From: Capsicum annuum
Taxonomy: Eukaryota > Streptophyta > Magnoliopsida > Solanales > Solanaceae
Length of the DNA stretch: 64,000 bases
Direction: 5' to 3'
Assembly (NCBI RefSeq): GCF_002878395.1
Contig: NC_061120.1
Location: 99,663,124-99,727,123 of the forward strand
Position 1 is the first letter of the stretch, and each line of letters opens with the position of its first letter. The notes below the pieces were generated by a model that was given only the letters and a program-made list of their open reading frames with translations, made no database searches and was not told where the DNA came from. The position numbers and the translations under genes are program-made. This document shows, one piece after another, positions 47,348 through 59,507 of the stretch.

Positions 47348-47850
47348 ATACGATCTGGAGCGGTCTTAAAGCTTTAGACTACATCTTTCGAGGCCAATAC
47401 AAAGAGGTCCAATCCATGATCAAGCCAAGAGATCAAGGGTGCATTTGGTGGACCCCTTTTAGGCTCCTAAGCCCACAAAGCCATGTGTGGAGCATGCTTT
47501 GAAGAGCCCATGTGGGTTATTTCCAAAATAGCCATGTTTAGGCTATTTTTGTAATAGGCTATTTTAGGAATAGGTAAACACTATAAATATATGCCTTATT
47601 CATTTCATTTCTAACTTTTGATGATATTTAAATGAATGCTCTTATGAGTGAATTGCAAGCTGGATTAGCTTGTGTTGACAACTTGTTTAGAAATATGGGT
47701 TGCTTGGGAACTCAATTCCCTTGAGGTCTACGTAAGAAATTGGAGTTCGATTTTATAAGATTTAGGGGTCTTTGAGTTTGAAACACTCATTGGTTCTTAT
47801 TTCCTTGTAGTTTCTTATGTCAATTTATCTATCTTTATGGTGTCCAGTGA
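47348..47850 (+). repeat. LTR fragment of the family at 52666-53494
   Basis: Starts TGATACGATC like 52666 (TGATACGAGC) and shares CATGTGTGG (near 47484 and 52803), a TATA box (ACTATAAATATATGCC at 47580-47595) and the GGGAACTCAATTCCCTTGAGGTCTACGTAAG block (47706-47736, like 53297-53331). It lacks the hairpin-rich U3 middle of the other copy and stops before a primer site, where a different LTR starts. Confidence 0.6.
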
Positions 47851-49955
47851 ATGGTTATTACGTTTCTATCTTGGGTACGACTTTGGGACATGAGTCATAA
47901 AGACTCATGAATAGTCATTGGGATGGAATCGTAACCAAATCAGAAATTAAGTGGCTAAGTTCTGCTCTGAGTTTGAGTGGCTTACTACGAGCCAAAAGGA
48001 TTTGTTACAAATCATTGGGTGCAAATTGTAGGATGTCCAGTGTTTACATAATTGGGTTCTATGTTGACAACAACTGGAAACTATGAGTCGTAGGGTCTCA
48101 TTATGAGTGGTACCACTTGAGTCGTAGGGTCAACAGTGTGTGGGGGTCCTAGAGATTATCTTGGTTATAACTCATTGTAACGATTCATAAGGAGTAGCTA
48201 CAAATCAACAGCTGGCCCATAGGCAATGGCGACACTATTTCAACTTTTAAGTTAAGGGCATTCTGGATATTTTTCCTCTTACCCAAACTGAAACCCACAT
48301 CTTATAACCCTTTTAGGGTGTCATTAGCACTTAAAAATAAATTCAAGTAACTTCTCAAACATTCTAAAAGGCTATCAAAATTCCTTCAACCAAGTCAAGC
48401 TAGGGTTTTATCAAGTTGGTCATCTCAGGGATCAAGGGTCGATTTCTCAAAATTTCTTAGTGTTTAAGGTATGTTACTCTTCGCTCATTGTTTATCTATA
48501 AGAGCATATGATTTAAAGTATTGTTCATGAGATATTGAGTTTTATTTTAAAATAAGGGTTGAGGGTCTTGAATGTTTATTATTGAACAATGTTTTCCCAT
48601 GCTTTATTATTGAATATTCATTCTTTAAAAATAGGTTTTAATTTATGGGTGCATGGGTATGGTAAATGAACTAGGGAATTGTGATTTTCCCAAACATGTG
48701 ACTTTTGCAATGATTATGACCCCAACCCCTTATTGTGAAATTTGATTTTAGTTATGAGAAATATGGGAATTGAACTATTGCATTGTGATGATTAACTGAA
48801 CCTTATGGATTCATGTTTTCACAAATTATTGCATAATTGAACCAATGGGGTTGTGAATTTCCCCAAATGATGTAATTGTTTTGGCATGTTGATGTTACCT
48901 TGAAGTGTAGTTGGTATGACGATACCAACAATGAATGCCTAAATGTGTATTATGGTTCTATGAATGGGATTGTGTGATAAATGTTTTAATTTGGCTTTAA
49001 AAGTAGGTTGTGTAGCTCAGTCGTGAAAGTGGAGGTCCAAGTGACAAACAATGGATACCGCACTAGCCGGTGCAGGAGTCGTTATGGATTAAGGGTTTGA
49101 GTACCCTTGCTTATGAATAGAAGGTTTGAGTCCACCTTATTTCTACCATTATAATTGGAGGGTTCTCGTCCATCATATCATATTTTATGATCGGGTGCTT
49201 AAGTCACCGTGGTATATGATTGGAGGGTCGTTCATAAATATATATGATCTTTCTCTACTTCGTGTAGCTACACGTACTGGGGCCCGACCAGGGGTGAATG
49301 TTGGGGCTTATATAACCAGTGGATACTATTATATGACGATTGAGATAAACAATCCAGGTTAAAGTTTTAAAGTGCATGTTTAGCCTTTTTTCTTTTCCCG
49401 GCATGCTATATATATATCTATGCATTGGATTTTTAACATTCAAAACTATTGATCATATCATTATATTATACATATCCTTGAGTTTCATGCTATCACTCTA
49501 ACTGCTAATCATCTTCGGACGCTGTGTCCCCATGCAATGCAGGAATTGGTCATACTTCTACCCTTCTACTTAGTGATTAGGATTCTGGATCAGCTCATGA
49601 GTTGATATTGAAGTTGCGAGCTTCCATACTTTGGAAGTCTACATTTCATGTTTTGGTTCCTTATGTCTCAAAACGTCTAGACTTATTTTTGGTTATAGCC
49701 GGGGCATGTCTCAACACTCTATTATTGTTTAGTTTTGGTAGTGGATTTGTTGGATTACTTTAGATTTGGGTGATGTTGGTCGGTTATTGGTTATTGATTA
49801 TAGAAGTATCTTTTATTCTCTGAACTTATCTTGTTATATGTTTGGAATTTATTCAAAAGGGGTGGTATTATGGTGGTTGGTTAGGTGTAAGAGGTGATCT
49901 TCGGTCCCCAGCGGACTTGAGATACCCATCATGACCAGGCCCTGGTTTGGGTTAT
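47850..49955 (+). repeat. Tekay-like 5' LTR, left end missing
   Basis: U3 at 47880-48200 contains about ten ACTCATGA / GAGTCGTAG / GAGTCATA words in both orientations. AGGGCATTCTGGATATTTTTCC at 48247-48268 parallels the same motif in other Tekay-like LTRs here (51968, 57549). The right end ..GGGTTATGAGA at about 49958 should read ..GGGTCATGACA and runs directly into integrase. Confidence 0.78.
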
Positions 49956-51372
49956 GAGACTAATCTTAGAGTTCATCTCTTGGATTCTGAGGATGAAGGT
50001 GTGATGGTACGAGATGTAGTAAAGAAATCTCTAGGTGTTGAGGTGAAAGAGAAGCAGACCTTGGATCCTATCTTGATGCATATTAAGGATGGCCTGGGCC
50101 AGCAGAAAGTAATGGCTATTGAGATTGGAGAAGATGGTATCTTGAGATACCAAGATAGGTTATGTGTTGCATACGTTGATGAGCTACGGGAAGGAATCTT
50201 AATTGAGGCTAACGATTCGAGGTATACTATTCATCCTAGTTTGACAAAAATGTACCATGACATGAAGGAAATTTATTGGTGGAGTAACTTAAAGAAGAAT
50301 ATGGCCAATTTTGTTGCCAAGTGTATGGTTTGTCAACAAGTGAAGGTGCAGTACTTGAGACCTGGTGGTTTGTCTCAAGAGATTGAGTTGCCCGTGTGGA
50401 AATGGGAAGTGATTAATATGGATTCGTTATTGGTCTTTCACGGTCTCACCAACAATTTGATTTCATTTGGGTCATCAAGGATACGATGACTAAGTCCGCT
50501 CATTTCTTAATAGTGAAGACTGATTTTTCAGCGGAGGATTATTCTAAGCTCTTTATTCAAGAGATCGCGAAGTTGCATGGTACTTTAGTTTATATCATAT
50601 CTGATTAGGGTACTCAGTTTTCATCATATGTTTGGCATTCTTTCAAGAAAGGTTTGGGTACTAAGGTGAACCTTAGCACCGCTTTCCACCCTCAGATGGA
50701 TGGATAAGCGAACAATAATATTCAGACTTTGGGATGACTCATTTTGAGGCTCTTTATGGTAAGAGGTGTAGGTCTCCTATTGGATGATTTGAGGTTGGCG
50801 AGAATAGGGTATACAGTCCCAACTTGGTTCACCAAAATATGGATAAGGTGAAAGTGATTCGAGATACACTTAAGAACACCTAGAGTCATGAAAGGTCTAA
50901 TAAGGATGTACGGTGAAGGGACATGGTGTTTGATGTAGGTGATTTAGTGTTCTTGAAGGTGTCTCCCATGAAGGGAGTGATGAGGTTTAGAAGGAAGGTA
51001 AAGCTTAGTCCCTATTATGCTAATCCATATTATATTTTGAGGTGAGTGGGTTGTGTGGCTTATGAGGTTGATTTGCCATCGCGTCTGGGTTCCATTAATC
51101 AGGTCTTTTATGTTTCAATGTTAAAGAAGTGTGTGGATGATCCTTCCATAAACATTCATTAGGAAAGTGCTGGTGTTTCAAATTCCTTGTCCTATGAGGA
51201 AGTTTCAGTGGAAATTTTGGAAAGATAGGTCCATTGTTTGAGGACAAAGGATGTGGATTCGGTGAAGGTTCTATGGAGGAACCAAAATTTTGAAGAAGCT
51301 ACTTAGGAAGCTAAAGAGGACATAAAATCCAAGTATCCCTTCTTGTTTCTTGCTTTGGAAAATTATGCGTGA
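49945..51372 (+). pseudogene. Tekay-like integrase with chromodomain, 5' part open
   Basis: A 180-codon open stretch (49947-50489) holds VHLLDSEDEGVMVRDVV, DPILMHIKDGLGQQKVMAIE, the zinc-binding domain (HPSLTKMYHDMKEIYWW, KCMVCQQVKV) and WKWEVINMDSL. A frameshift near 50420 leads to the core, which has an internal deletion near 50715 (from TDGxANN straight to FGMTHFEALYGKRC-like). The C-terminal region and chromodomain end at 51372 (SLSYEEVSVEILER near 51190-51225, NYA before the stop). Best-preserved integrase in the window. Confidence 0.85.
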
Positions 51373-51540
51373 GGTATGTGTATTCCTTAACATCTTTGTT
51401 TTTTGACTTTGTTAAAGGAGATTTTGATTTCCTTTATATCTTTGTTTTATCTCTTTATTAAAGATAAGTGTGGTTGTGTTCTGTGTTAACTCGTGCTAAT
51501 AAAAGATTTATCCTATCATTTGGGGTTGAATGATCCTAAA

Positions 51541-52440
51541 GAGGGGAGAATGTAACACCCCGGGTTTTGGTCCCTGAAAATATTTTGATCTTTGAACTTA
51601 TTGTAATCACTATGACTCATCCTAGGAGTTGTTTGGTGTCTTGATGGGTCATAGGACCCAAATCGTAGGGTATCCAGTGAGGTTTTCCTAAGTTACTTCC
51701 ATGGTGATGACTTGAGGTCACAAGTCATCAAGACTCATTACGAGTCATAGTGTTCCAAATCGTAGGGAAACTAGTGTACTATCCTAAGTTCCAATTGTGA
51801 CTAAGACTATCATGTTACGAGTCATAATGTCTGAGTACGAGTTGTATGCTACGAATTATTGTGAGTGCCCATAGGAACGGTCCAGATTATGACTGGACTA
51901 ACAAGTTGTAGAGTGACCCTACAAGTTGTAAGGTCACTCATAATGACTGTGCGTCATTTTTAAATTTTTAAATTGAGGGCAATTTGGACATTTCCCTCTT
52001 TACCCACTTATACCCCATGTACATAAAATGCCCTGAGGATATTATTTACAACCCCTATCAACCATAAGCACTCTCTCAAACTCTCTAAATTCTCTAAGGT
52101 CAAGATACTTAGGGTTTATAAGAAGTTAATTAATAAGGGCTCTCAAGGGCAAATTTCTTCCATAATCGTGACCCTTTCAGGCATATGTCTCTTCCCCAAA
52201 AGTTATTTTGTTAAAAGAATATGTTTAAATTGCTACCCAAGTGGTTTAATTGTTAGTTTATGGATATGGGTTGAGGTTTCTTGAATGATTGTTGTTTATC
52301 TGTTGTTTCATGTTTACTTATACATTGTTTATACTTTAGATGGTGGTTTTGAACAATTTGGGTGTGCGAGAGTGTGAATTTAATAGGGAATATATTTTCC
52401 CCCAAGTTTTATAGGTTCGGACCTGTTGGAATTGTCAAAA
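51541..52440 (+). repeat. Polypurine tract and truncated 3' LTR, Tekay-like
   Basis: GAGGGGAGAA (51541-51550) precedes TGTAACACCCCGGG (51551), the canonical start of this clade. U3 words AGTCATCAAGACTCAT, ACGAGTCATA and CAAGTTGTA fill 51600-51950. TTGAGGGCAATTTGGACATTTCCC follows at 51971-51994. Similarity to the 5' LTR fades near 52420. Confidence 0.82.
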
Positions 52441-52665
52441 TTGGCATATGAGGTCGTGGGACTAAAGTTTTTACCCAGTAGATAATTTGAACTAGTGAAG
52501 GCTTCAAAAAAGAGAATTGGCTCTAAAAATAAATGAACTGCCTGGTAACCGAACTGTCAGATCCATTAAGTCATAAATTTTTTGTATTTGCTATAAGAAA
52601 GTGCTAAAGTACAAAAATAAGTGTAAATACATAAAATGACCAGGAGGGTCATTACAATATCCATT
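52441..52665. other. Short unassigned spacer
   Basis: 225 bp between a truncated Tekay-like LTR and the start of another LTR family. It has a GACCAGGAGGGTC purine-rich palindrome-like stretch at 52638-52650 but nothing I can name. Confidence 0.4.
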
Positions 52666-53494
52666 TGATACGAGCCAAAAGTCCATCAAAGCTTTTGATC
52701 ATATCATTTGAGTCCAACATGATGAAGTCCAATCCATAATCACCCATAAGATTCAAGAATACACTTGAAGGACCTTCTTCGAGCTCCCAAACCAATAATA
52801 TCATGTGTGGTTGATCGCTTGGGAGTGAAAGAAGGAACAAATAACACTCTTTCTAGAGGTGATGGCTTGGTTAGTGAGTCATCACCTTGTTGATGACTTC
52901 ACTAACTAACAAGTTGTTAAGCTAAAAATTGCATTCTGTTAAGGCTAGCGACTTAAATGATGACTTATCACCTTACTGGTGACTTAGGTGACAACTTGTC
53001 AGCTAACGATGACCTTCTATTAAGGTTTACCACAAACGTGAAAACTTATCACTATATTGACGACTAAAGTGACGACTAGTGATAAAGTCATCAGCTGAAA
53101 ATCACTTTAAGGTTATTTGTAATTTTGCTTGTGGGTCACTTTTGGGCCTTGTACTAGACTATGAACAGATAGATTTAGGTCTTTTCTTCCTTATTTAAGC
53201 TTGTTTTTTATAATGAATGTATGAAAACTCCTTTTAGAATATTGTGAGCTTAGAATAGTAAATGTTGATCCTTGATTAGAAATATTGGTTGTAAGGGAGA
53301 TCTAATTCCCTTTACGGTCACGTAAGAGTTAGGTGATAGTTGGTATTCTTTAAATGAGGTTTTGGGGTTTGAAATACACTTCGATTTCCCTTTTATTATC
53401 TTCTTTATGTGTATGTTTCATTCATTTTTATCCTATCCTTCTATCTTTACTTTTCCACATTTAGATTTGAGTTCTCATGGCTTGAATTGCATCA
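52666..53494 (+). repeat. 5' LTR of an RT-less gypsy-like element
   Basis: About 830 bp, starting TGATACGAGC and ending GCATCA, followed by TGGTATTAGATTC (53497-53509), a decayed tRNA-Met primer site. U3 at 52855-53100 is packed with GATGACTT / AAGTCATC words in both orientations. Related fragments occur at 47348-47850 and, reversed, at 34740-35153. Confidence 0.68.
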
Positions 53495-54359
53495 TTTGGT
53501 ATTAGATTCAAGCTTAGGATTGTTCCCTCGATTCTATTCCTGGATTTGTTATCTAGAAAATTTTAAAAAAAAAGAAGATAAAGAGTCCAAAAAATGATTT
53601 TAGTGTTCTTCACATTTCAAGTTTTTTTATTTTTGTGTCATTTAGAGTTTCTAGTGTTAGATTTTTGTTCCTTGGTACTATTAGAGCCAAAATCCAAGAG
53701 TTGAGCTTATTCTAGTGATATTTGGGCCATCTACCATTGTTGGAGCTTAAGTTTAAGAAAACTTGAAGGTGGGGTTTTTAAATCAAAGATTTGTTGGTGG
53801 CAATTTGAGCTTAAAAGTGTTGGTATTGTGTTTGGGAGGTTGAAGTGAGCTTGGGTTTTGAATTTCATCAAATTCCGAGTTTATTTGCATAAGGGTTAAT
53901 TTGAATGTTCTTGGTGTTCTTTGTATGCTTGTGTTTCAAATTTCATCAAACTCCAGGTTCATTTGCATAAGGGTCAATTTTGAATGTTCTTGGTTTTATA
54001 TGTGTTCTTCAAATATTGTTGAAGAAGAACATTAAAAAATAGTGTGTTTGATCCAAAAGGGAAGTGGATAAAGGTGTTGTACTTGTTTATTCCAAAAACT
54101 ATTCCAATTCTCCCAAAGAAAGAATGAATCAAATTGCCATCAAGAAAGATTATTCTAGCGGAAGAGAACAAAAGAGAGTACAAATGGGGGAACCACAAAG
54201 AAATCAAGGCTATCAAGAGTTGATTGATCCATTATTGAAGCCTCAAAGCCTTGAATAATCTCCAAGGAAACTACCAAGATCATCCAAAGAAGGAGAAGAC
54301 ATTTGAGGACTCTCCATACCTTATTCTTCACTCTTTAAAGACGTGGATGCACACTTGTT

Positions 54360-54680
54360 AAGGGTGATGACTTCATTGACAAGACATCAACTAAGTGATG
54401 ACTTATCAACCAAGTCATCATCTAAGTGATTACTTATCAACCAAGTCATCAGGTAAAAATAACTTTAACCTCCTATTCAGCCTAAGGTTGACGACTAGAG
54501 TTATAAGCCATCAACTAAGTGATGACTTGTCAACCAAGTCATCAACTAAGTGATGGCCTGTCAACCAAGTCGTCAGGTAAAAAAGCCCAAGACCCAATTC
54601 TTCATTGGGTTGACAACAAAATTGATAAGTTGTCAACTAAGTAAGACCTATCAGCCTAGTCATCAACTTGGTCAAAATTT
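54360..54680 (+). repeat. Hairpin-forming degenerate repeat array
   Basis: About seven repeats of a unit near 28-30 bp built round GATGACTTGTCAACCAAGTC, whose arms GATGACTTG and CAAGTCATC are perfect inverted complements with a 5-nt TCAAC loop (54518-54542). Weaker copies appear at 54397-54420, 54424-54452 and 54551-54574. The same words occur in the LTR at 52855-53100. Confidence 0.8.
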
Positions 54681-55099
54681 TAGTAAGCTCACTTTTAGAT
54701 TCTCAGTTTCTTTTCTTTGATTCCTGGACTTCTTTTCTCGATTCTAAATGCTAATTAACAACTGGTAATCTTCTTACTTAGTTGCGATTTAGTTTTTTTT
54801 TGAGTTCGTTTTCTTTCTTGGTCCTATTTCATTTGTTCTTTTCTAGTCTTAATTCGTTGTAACTTCTTTGGTTCAAGTCTGTAAGTAGTTTTTATTTCTT
54901 TGAATCGATCAAACAAGAATCCACTCCGACCGCAAGTAGAGATTGACACCTTATTGACCACATAAGTATAAGCAACTTTCAACATTTGTTGCTCCAATTG
55001 TGAGGATCACAAAAGAGAGAATTTCACAAGTGTTGGCGAGGAGCTTTTATAAGTAATCTTGTTTGTTCATTTTATGGATAAAAATTAATATAAGGAAGA

Positions 55100-55790
55100 A
55101 TGTCTTTGATAGCCTCAGATAATTGTGACTATGACATAGGAGACTATGATTGTGGTAAAGAAATTTATGGCTATGAAGGAGATAGAGATTATGAGGGCTA
55201 TGAATATAGCCATAATTAAGAGATGAGTGAGAATGAGGGCTACTATTCTGAAGGAGAAAGATGAATGATGATCCTAGTTCTTATAGTGAGTATGAAGATA
55301 ATAAAGAGCCTTGTGATGGTTCTTATGAGGAAGATGGAGCATGTGATGAGTATTACACTTCCCACTCTGAGCCTACAGGTGAAGTAAGGTATAAACTATT
55401 TATTTACAAATCTTATAAGGATCATGGTTATAATGTACGTGAGTAGTGTGAAGTTTCGTATTCCTCGTCTTGTAGTACTTTTTATCAAGGTAAAATTAAT
55501 GTAAATAGTTATACTAACTATATTAGAGGTTGCTCTATGGGAATGAAAGTGAGTGCATCTCCAAAGACTAGGATTACTACATCTTGTTCTTCTTATCCTA
55601 GTGCCCAAATTTATGGAAACGAGAACCAAGGTAGAAATGAAGGGTATAGTAGTAGTCAAGATTTTTCTACTTTTCCCATTTTTATAAGAGATTCAGGTCA
55701 CAAAGAATATCTTTATTGAGAATGGGAGTGTGAAAGGATTTTCATGGATCAAGATATGAACGAATTAGAAAAAGTTATACCATTAATCAT
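55100..55790 (+). pseudogene. Tyr/Asp/Glu/Gly-rich retroelement protein, decayed
   Basis: ATG at 55100 starts a frame with very high Tyr, Asp, Glu and Gly (DYDIGDYDCG, YGYEGDRDYEGYEY), broken by TAA at 55217 and TGA at 55261 with a frameshift there. Open pieces at 55261-55446 (SSYSEYEDNKEPCDGSYEED) and 55537-55719 (SYPSAQIYGNENQGRNEGY) continue. No known domain; I recall similar Tyr/Glu-rich leaders in some plant gypsy gag regions but cannot name the family. The composition suggests a disordered, acidic protein. Confidence 0.5.
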
Positions 55791-55829
55791 ATTCTAAGTC
55801 TGACACTATTATGGTGGGAATCCATAAGA

Positions 55830-56320
55830 AAGTCCGGTTGAACATGGAGTGGATGGAAAGGACTCATAAGGGTTACTCATGTACCCATGGGGTATACTAA
55901 GCTTTATAGTGTTGATTTAAAAATAAATGTTCAATCTAGAAAGGTAAGTATTTGTGGGGTTCCGGAATGCCTTCTTGTGCTAGATTATTAGAGTTATAAA
56001 AACTACATCATTCCACCCGTGGTTGACCATCTAGGGATATCTCGAGAGCTTCTATGTGTTCCATACTTCTTGGATTATTATAGGGTTTCTGAGAGAGTAA
56101 AGGTTTCCTTTACCCGATATAGGTACTATGAGGAGGTTCGATTTGACATCTTCCCCTTGGAATGTGGACATCTATGTTTGGGTGCCAACTATTTTGCACG
56201 ACATAGAGTTCCAAATTAGAAAAATTAGCCTAAGATTGTAATGGACCAATGGAGAAAAAATCTGTTTCCACCCGTTCTTCCCAAATCTCTAAGAAATGTG
56301 ACCACTTACTCCAAGTCTAA
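55830..56320 (+). pseudogene. Protease-like remnant
   Basis: The open piece 56019-56219 reads VDHLGISRELLCVPYFLDYY, then VSFTRYRYYEEVRFDIFPLE and CGHLCLGANYFARHRVPN. This resembles the segment after the active site in chromovirus proteases (V.F..G.Y.D.V.CDV.PM.ACHILLGRPW). The expected catalytic DSGA lies upstream in broken sequence near 55960-56010 and I cannot confirm it. Confidence 0.5.
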
Positions 56321-57141
56321 TGAAAATTAGAGACAAAAGATTGAGGGAAGTAAGGGAGTGCAAGGTGGCAACCTAAGAGAGGAAAAAGGAAAGGTTATGG
56401 GGAGTGAAGTTAGGGGGTTTACACCAAACCGATTTAACATTGTTTGTCCTTCTTTTAATAAGAACATGTGTGTAGGTACCAACATGAACGGAGGAGAACG
56501 AGTACCAAAAGAAAAGATTCCATTTGAAGATTTGACGAGGGAAATCTTAGATGATTAAAAATCTTGTGGAGGACCTTCACACTAACGCAAAGATGAATAT
56601 TCTCAAGAAGTTCAAGGAAAAATAGCTAACTCTTACACTTTTGTACATGTGAATGATAATTTTGCGGCTAGTAGCCCATTGAGTGTGAGTAATAACTTGA
56701 ATATATGTAAGTCTCATGATTCTTTACCTCTTGTTGATGATGTACCCATTGAGAGTGTGGAAACACTAGTTGATCCTACTGATGACGTTATTTACTCTTC
56801 TCATAAGATCAATTTGAGTCTGCCTAGTGTTGAAGCCCATGTAATGAATGTTGGTACATCATCTTTTCAAAATTGTATTGATCAACTTGTGTTGAAACTA
56901 TTCCACCACTTGATGATGTTTATGATGAGTTAAATGAGCCTCAAGTGAGTAATAATATTGATCAAATAAGTAGGAGTGACCCTTTAAGCATGTCCTTTAG
57001 TGAAGAACTTATTGCATACTTGGCTCATGGGGATAACCATGTGTTGGACACATCGTTGACACTTGATAGTTGTCTTTTATAGAGTGAACTTGCATGTTCT
57101 AAATCTTCCTCTATGATAGATCCTTCTCTCTTTAAATATAA
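56321..57141 (+). other. Decayed linker with open pieces, no recognised fold
   Basis: Short open frames at 56358-56558 (charged, RGFTPNRFNIVCPSFNKN) and 56649-56933 (acidic, serine-rich) lie in the same direction as the element. They look like a degraded protease-RT linker. I see no RT motif. Confidence 0.35.
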
Positions 57142-59504
57142 TGAAACACCCTAGGTTTTGATCCTTATAAATTTCCTGGGTTTTGGCTTCTAGACATTAT
57201 ACGACTAGGGGTACTAGTTGTATGATATGGTACGGTTGGTGGGTATTGGTTGTATGTTAACTAGTGTAGGTTGTTTGGTTTCTATCCAAGGTATGAATAG
57301 ATCATACTATTCGTATGTTAGGGTACTAGTGGTATGATATCAACCATATGTTGCCCTATGTTTAACCTAGAAGAGTCTATTCGGCCTAAGGTACGATTTA
57401 AGGGTACTGATCGTATAGTTGGGTATGGATTGGCCTTGGTGATCATATGTTGGACAGTTTTGGGATCCAAGAGGAGGCCTAGGGTACAAGATAAGGGTAC
57501 CACTCGTACCCTAGGGTACGATTTAGGTACGGGAGTTTTATATAGTTTTAGTTGGGGGTAATTTGGATATTTCCCCTTCTAACCTCTTAAGGCCCCATAA
57601 CTTATAACACTCTTGGGATATCATTTACCCTATTATTCTAATCTTAAACATTTAGAAACTCTCTTAAATTCTCTCAAGTCTCTTGGGTCAAGAAAGGCTA
57701 CGGTTTCTTTAATAAGGTCAATTTAGGGCTTACAAGGGTGGTTTCTCTCCATAATCTTCGTAATCTAAGGCATGTTACTCCTCTCTCATAGTTAGTTCCA
57801 ACTAAAGGCATGTTTTATGTATGGTTTTTATGGCATAATTTTGGTAAGGTTTTGGGTTTTGAATATATATTGGGGGGTTTTGGTTATAAATGGTTTGGTT
57901 ATGGTTTTCCCATGTTTTAATTATGGTTTCCAAGTTTTAATGGTGGTTTTAACTTGTGGTTTAATAGGAATGGTTAATTGGTACTTGTATTTGGTTTTGA
58001 AAACTATAGGCCCTCAACATGTTTGATAAAATCCGTATGAGAATGCTTTTACTATATTGTTGAACTTTCATTAAAAAACTTTGTATGGCATAAAGTGGTA
58101 ATTGAACCCTAACTATTTTGGATGGTCTTTAATGGTTAAATGGTAAGGTTTTGGTGGTCGTGGTTGTGGATTATTTGAATACACGTGAGGAATACATGGG
58201 AATCCCCCAAGAAAACTTAATAATGATCATCTTGTGGGGTACATGGTAATCCCCCTATCAACTTAATAATGTAATCTATAGGTACGTGGGAATCCCTTCT
58301 TTAAAGAAGATGGCTAAGGACATTGTTTGCAAGCTATGGTTGATATGGTGATACCACTACTTATAGCCTTGGTTAATAATAAATTGAATTGGTGGTTTGG
58401 TTATGTACTAATGGTTTTAATTGGGCAATAATAGAAGGGTGTGATAGCTAACCATGAAGGAGTGAGTCTAATGGACAGACACTGTAAACTCATGTTTACT
58501 GACATAAGGATTCGTCATGGAGACCATATATAATATATATGGTGTACACGGGAATCCCCTAAGTTACACTTGTATATATGTATCATGGAGAGCGACGGGT
58601 ACACGGGAATCCCCAACTCCCATGGTATCTCCAATACATGCGACTACACGCATCGAGGCCTATTAAGGAGGTAACACTACTCCCATATAGCCCGTGGATG
58701 GTTCTAGTACGGTTAAGCTACACATACCAAGGTTAATGGTTTTAAGGCATGCTAAACCCGATTCCCTCTCCCGATATGGATATATATATATATATGTATG
58801 GTTATGTATGCATATAGTTGTTTACTTGGCTTTGAAGGTTGACATTATTTTATCATTATCCTAGGTGTATGCTAGCGTTCACTCCCTAACCCGTGTTTTG
58901 GCGCTATATCCCTGCACGATGTAGGAACCAGCCATTCTACTTCTCCTACTTAGTGATCGAATTTGGGATCAGCTTGTGTTAGATTTAAGAGCTGAGCTTC
59001 CATTTTTGTGAAGGCTCCATTTCTTATCATGGATGTCTTTACATACTTTGGTCATTTTATAGACTATGGTTATAGCTATGGTCGGGGAATGTCTTAATCG
59101 GATATTATTTTACTTTTGGTTAGAGGTTTTATGGGACTATTATGGGTTGGTATAGGTAGTGTCGATAATGGTGTCAGCCTTGGTATTGGCATTGGTATTG
59201 GGGGCTGACATCCGTGGAATATATTTGATTTATGACCAGTTTTCTTTGGATTATATATATAAACCCATTAGGTTATTGTCTTGGTTTGGTCGGTTATTGG
59301 ATGAATCGACTTGGTTGGGTTGGTCTAGGAAATAGACTTATACTAAAGTCATTATATCTACAAATACGCTATCTTGTTATATGTTCAGAATTCATCCGAC
59401 ATAGGGAATGTGTTTGGAGGTTGGGTTGGGTATTGGGTGTGGACCCCGGTCCTAGTTGGACTTGGGATACCCATCACGACAAGGCCCCTATTTGGGTCAT
59501 GTCA
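57142..59504 (+). repeat. Tekay-like 5' LTR, same family as the minus-strand LTR at 35154-37627
   Basis: Starts TGAAACACCC and ends GGGTCATGTCA, 2363 bp. U3 (57195-57535) has about 14 GTACGA / GTATGATA / ACTAGT words, then GGGGGTAATTTGGATATTTCC at 57555-57575. Shared blocks with 35154-37627 include TTTCTATCCAAGGTATGAA and ATGTTCAGAATTCATCCGAC. A TA-dinucleotide run lies at 58780-58796. Confidence 0.87.
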
Positions 59505-59507
59505 AGT

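Larger units (their letters stand above)
47850..52440 (+). mobile_element. Tekay-like element with gag-to-RNase H deletion
   Basis: A 5' LTR (47850 to about 49955, left end truncated) is joined directly to integrase coding sequence, with no primer site, gag, protease, RT or RNase H. Integrase and chromodomain run to 51372, followed by a polypurine tract and a 3' LTR (51551 to about 52440, truncated). The two LTRs match in the shared U3 portion (47860-48290 versus 51667-52020). Confidence 0.82.
53495..57141 (+). mobile_element. RT-less internal region with acidic Tyr-rich ORF and protease-like remnant
   Basis: A long leader (53510-55099), including a hairpin-repeat zone, precedes a decayed coding region (55100 to about 57100) containing a Tyr/Asp/Glu/Gly-rich protein and a protease-like segment. 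No RT, RNase H or integrase follows before the Tekay-like LTR at 57142, and no 3' LTR is seen. It may belong with the integrase fragment at 39526-40755, but nothing links them directly. Confidence 0.6.

Noticed and set aside
54360..54680. CRISPR-like array
   Set aside because: Repeats are degenerate, have no unique spacers of constant length, lie in a plant retroelement leader and lack cas genes.
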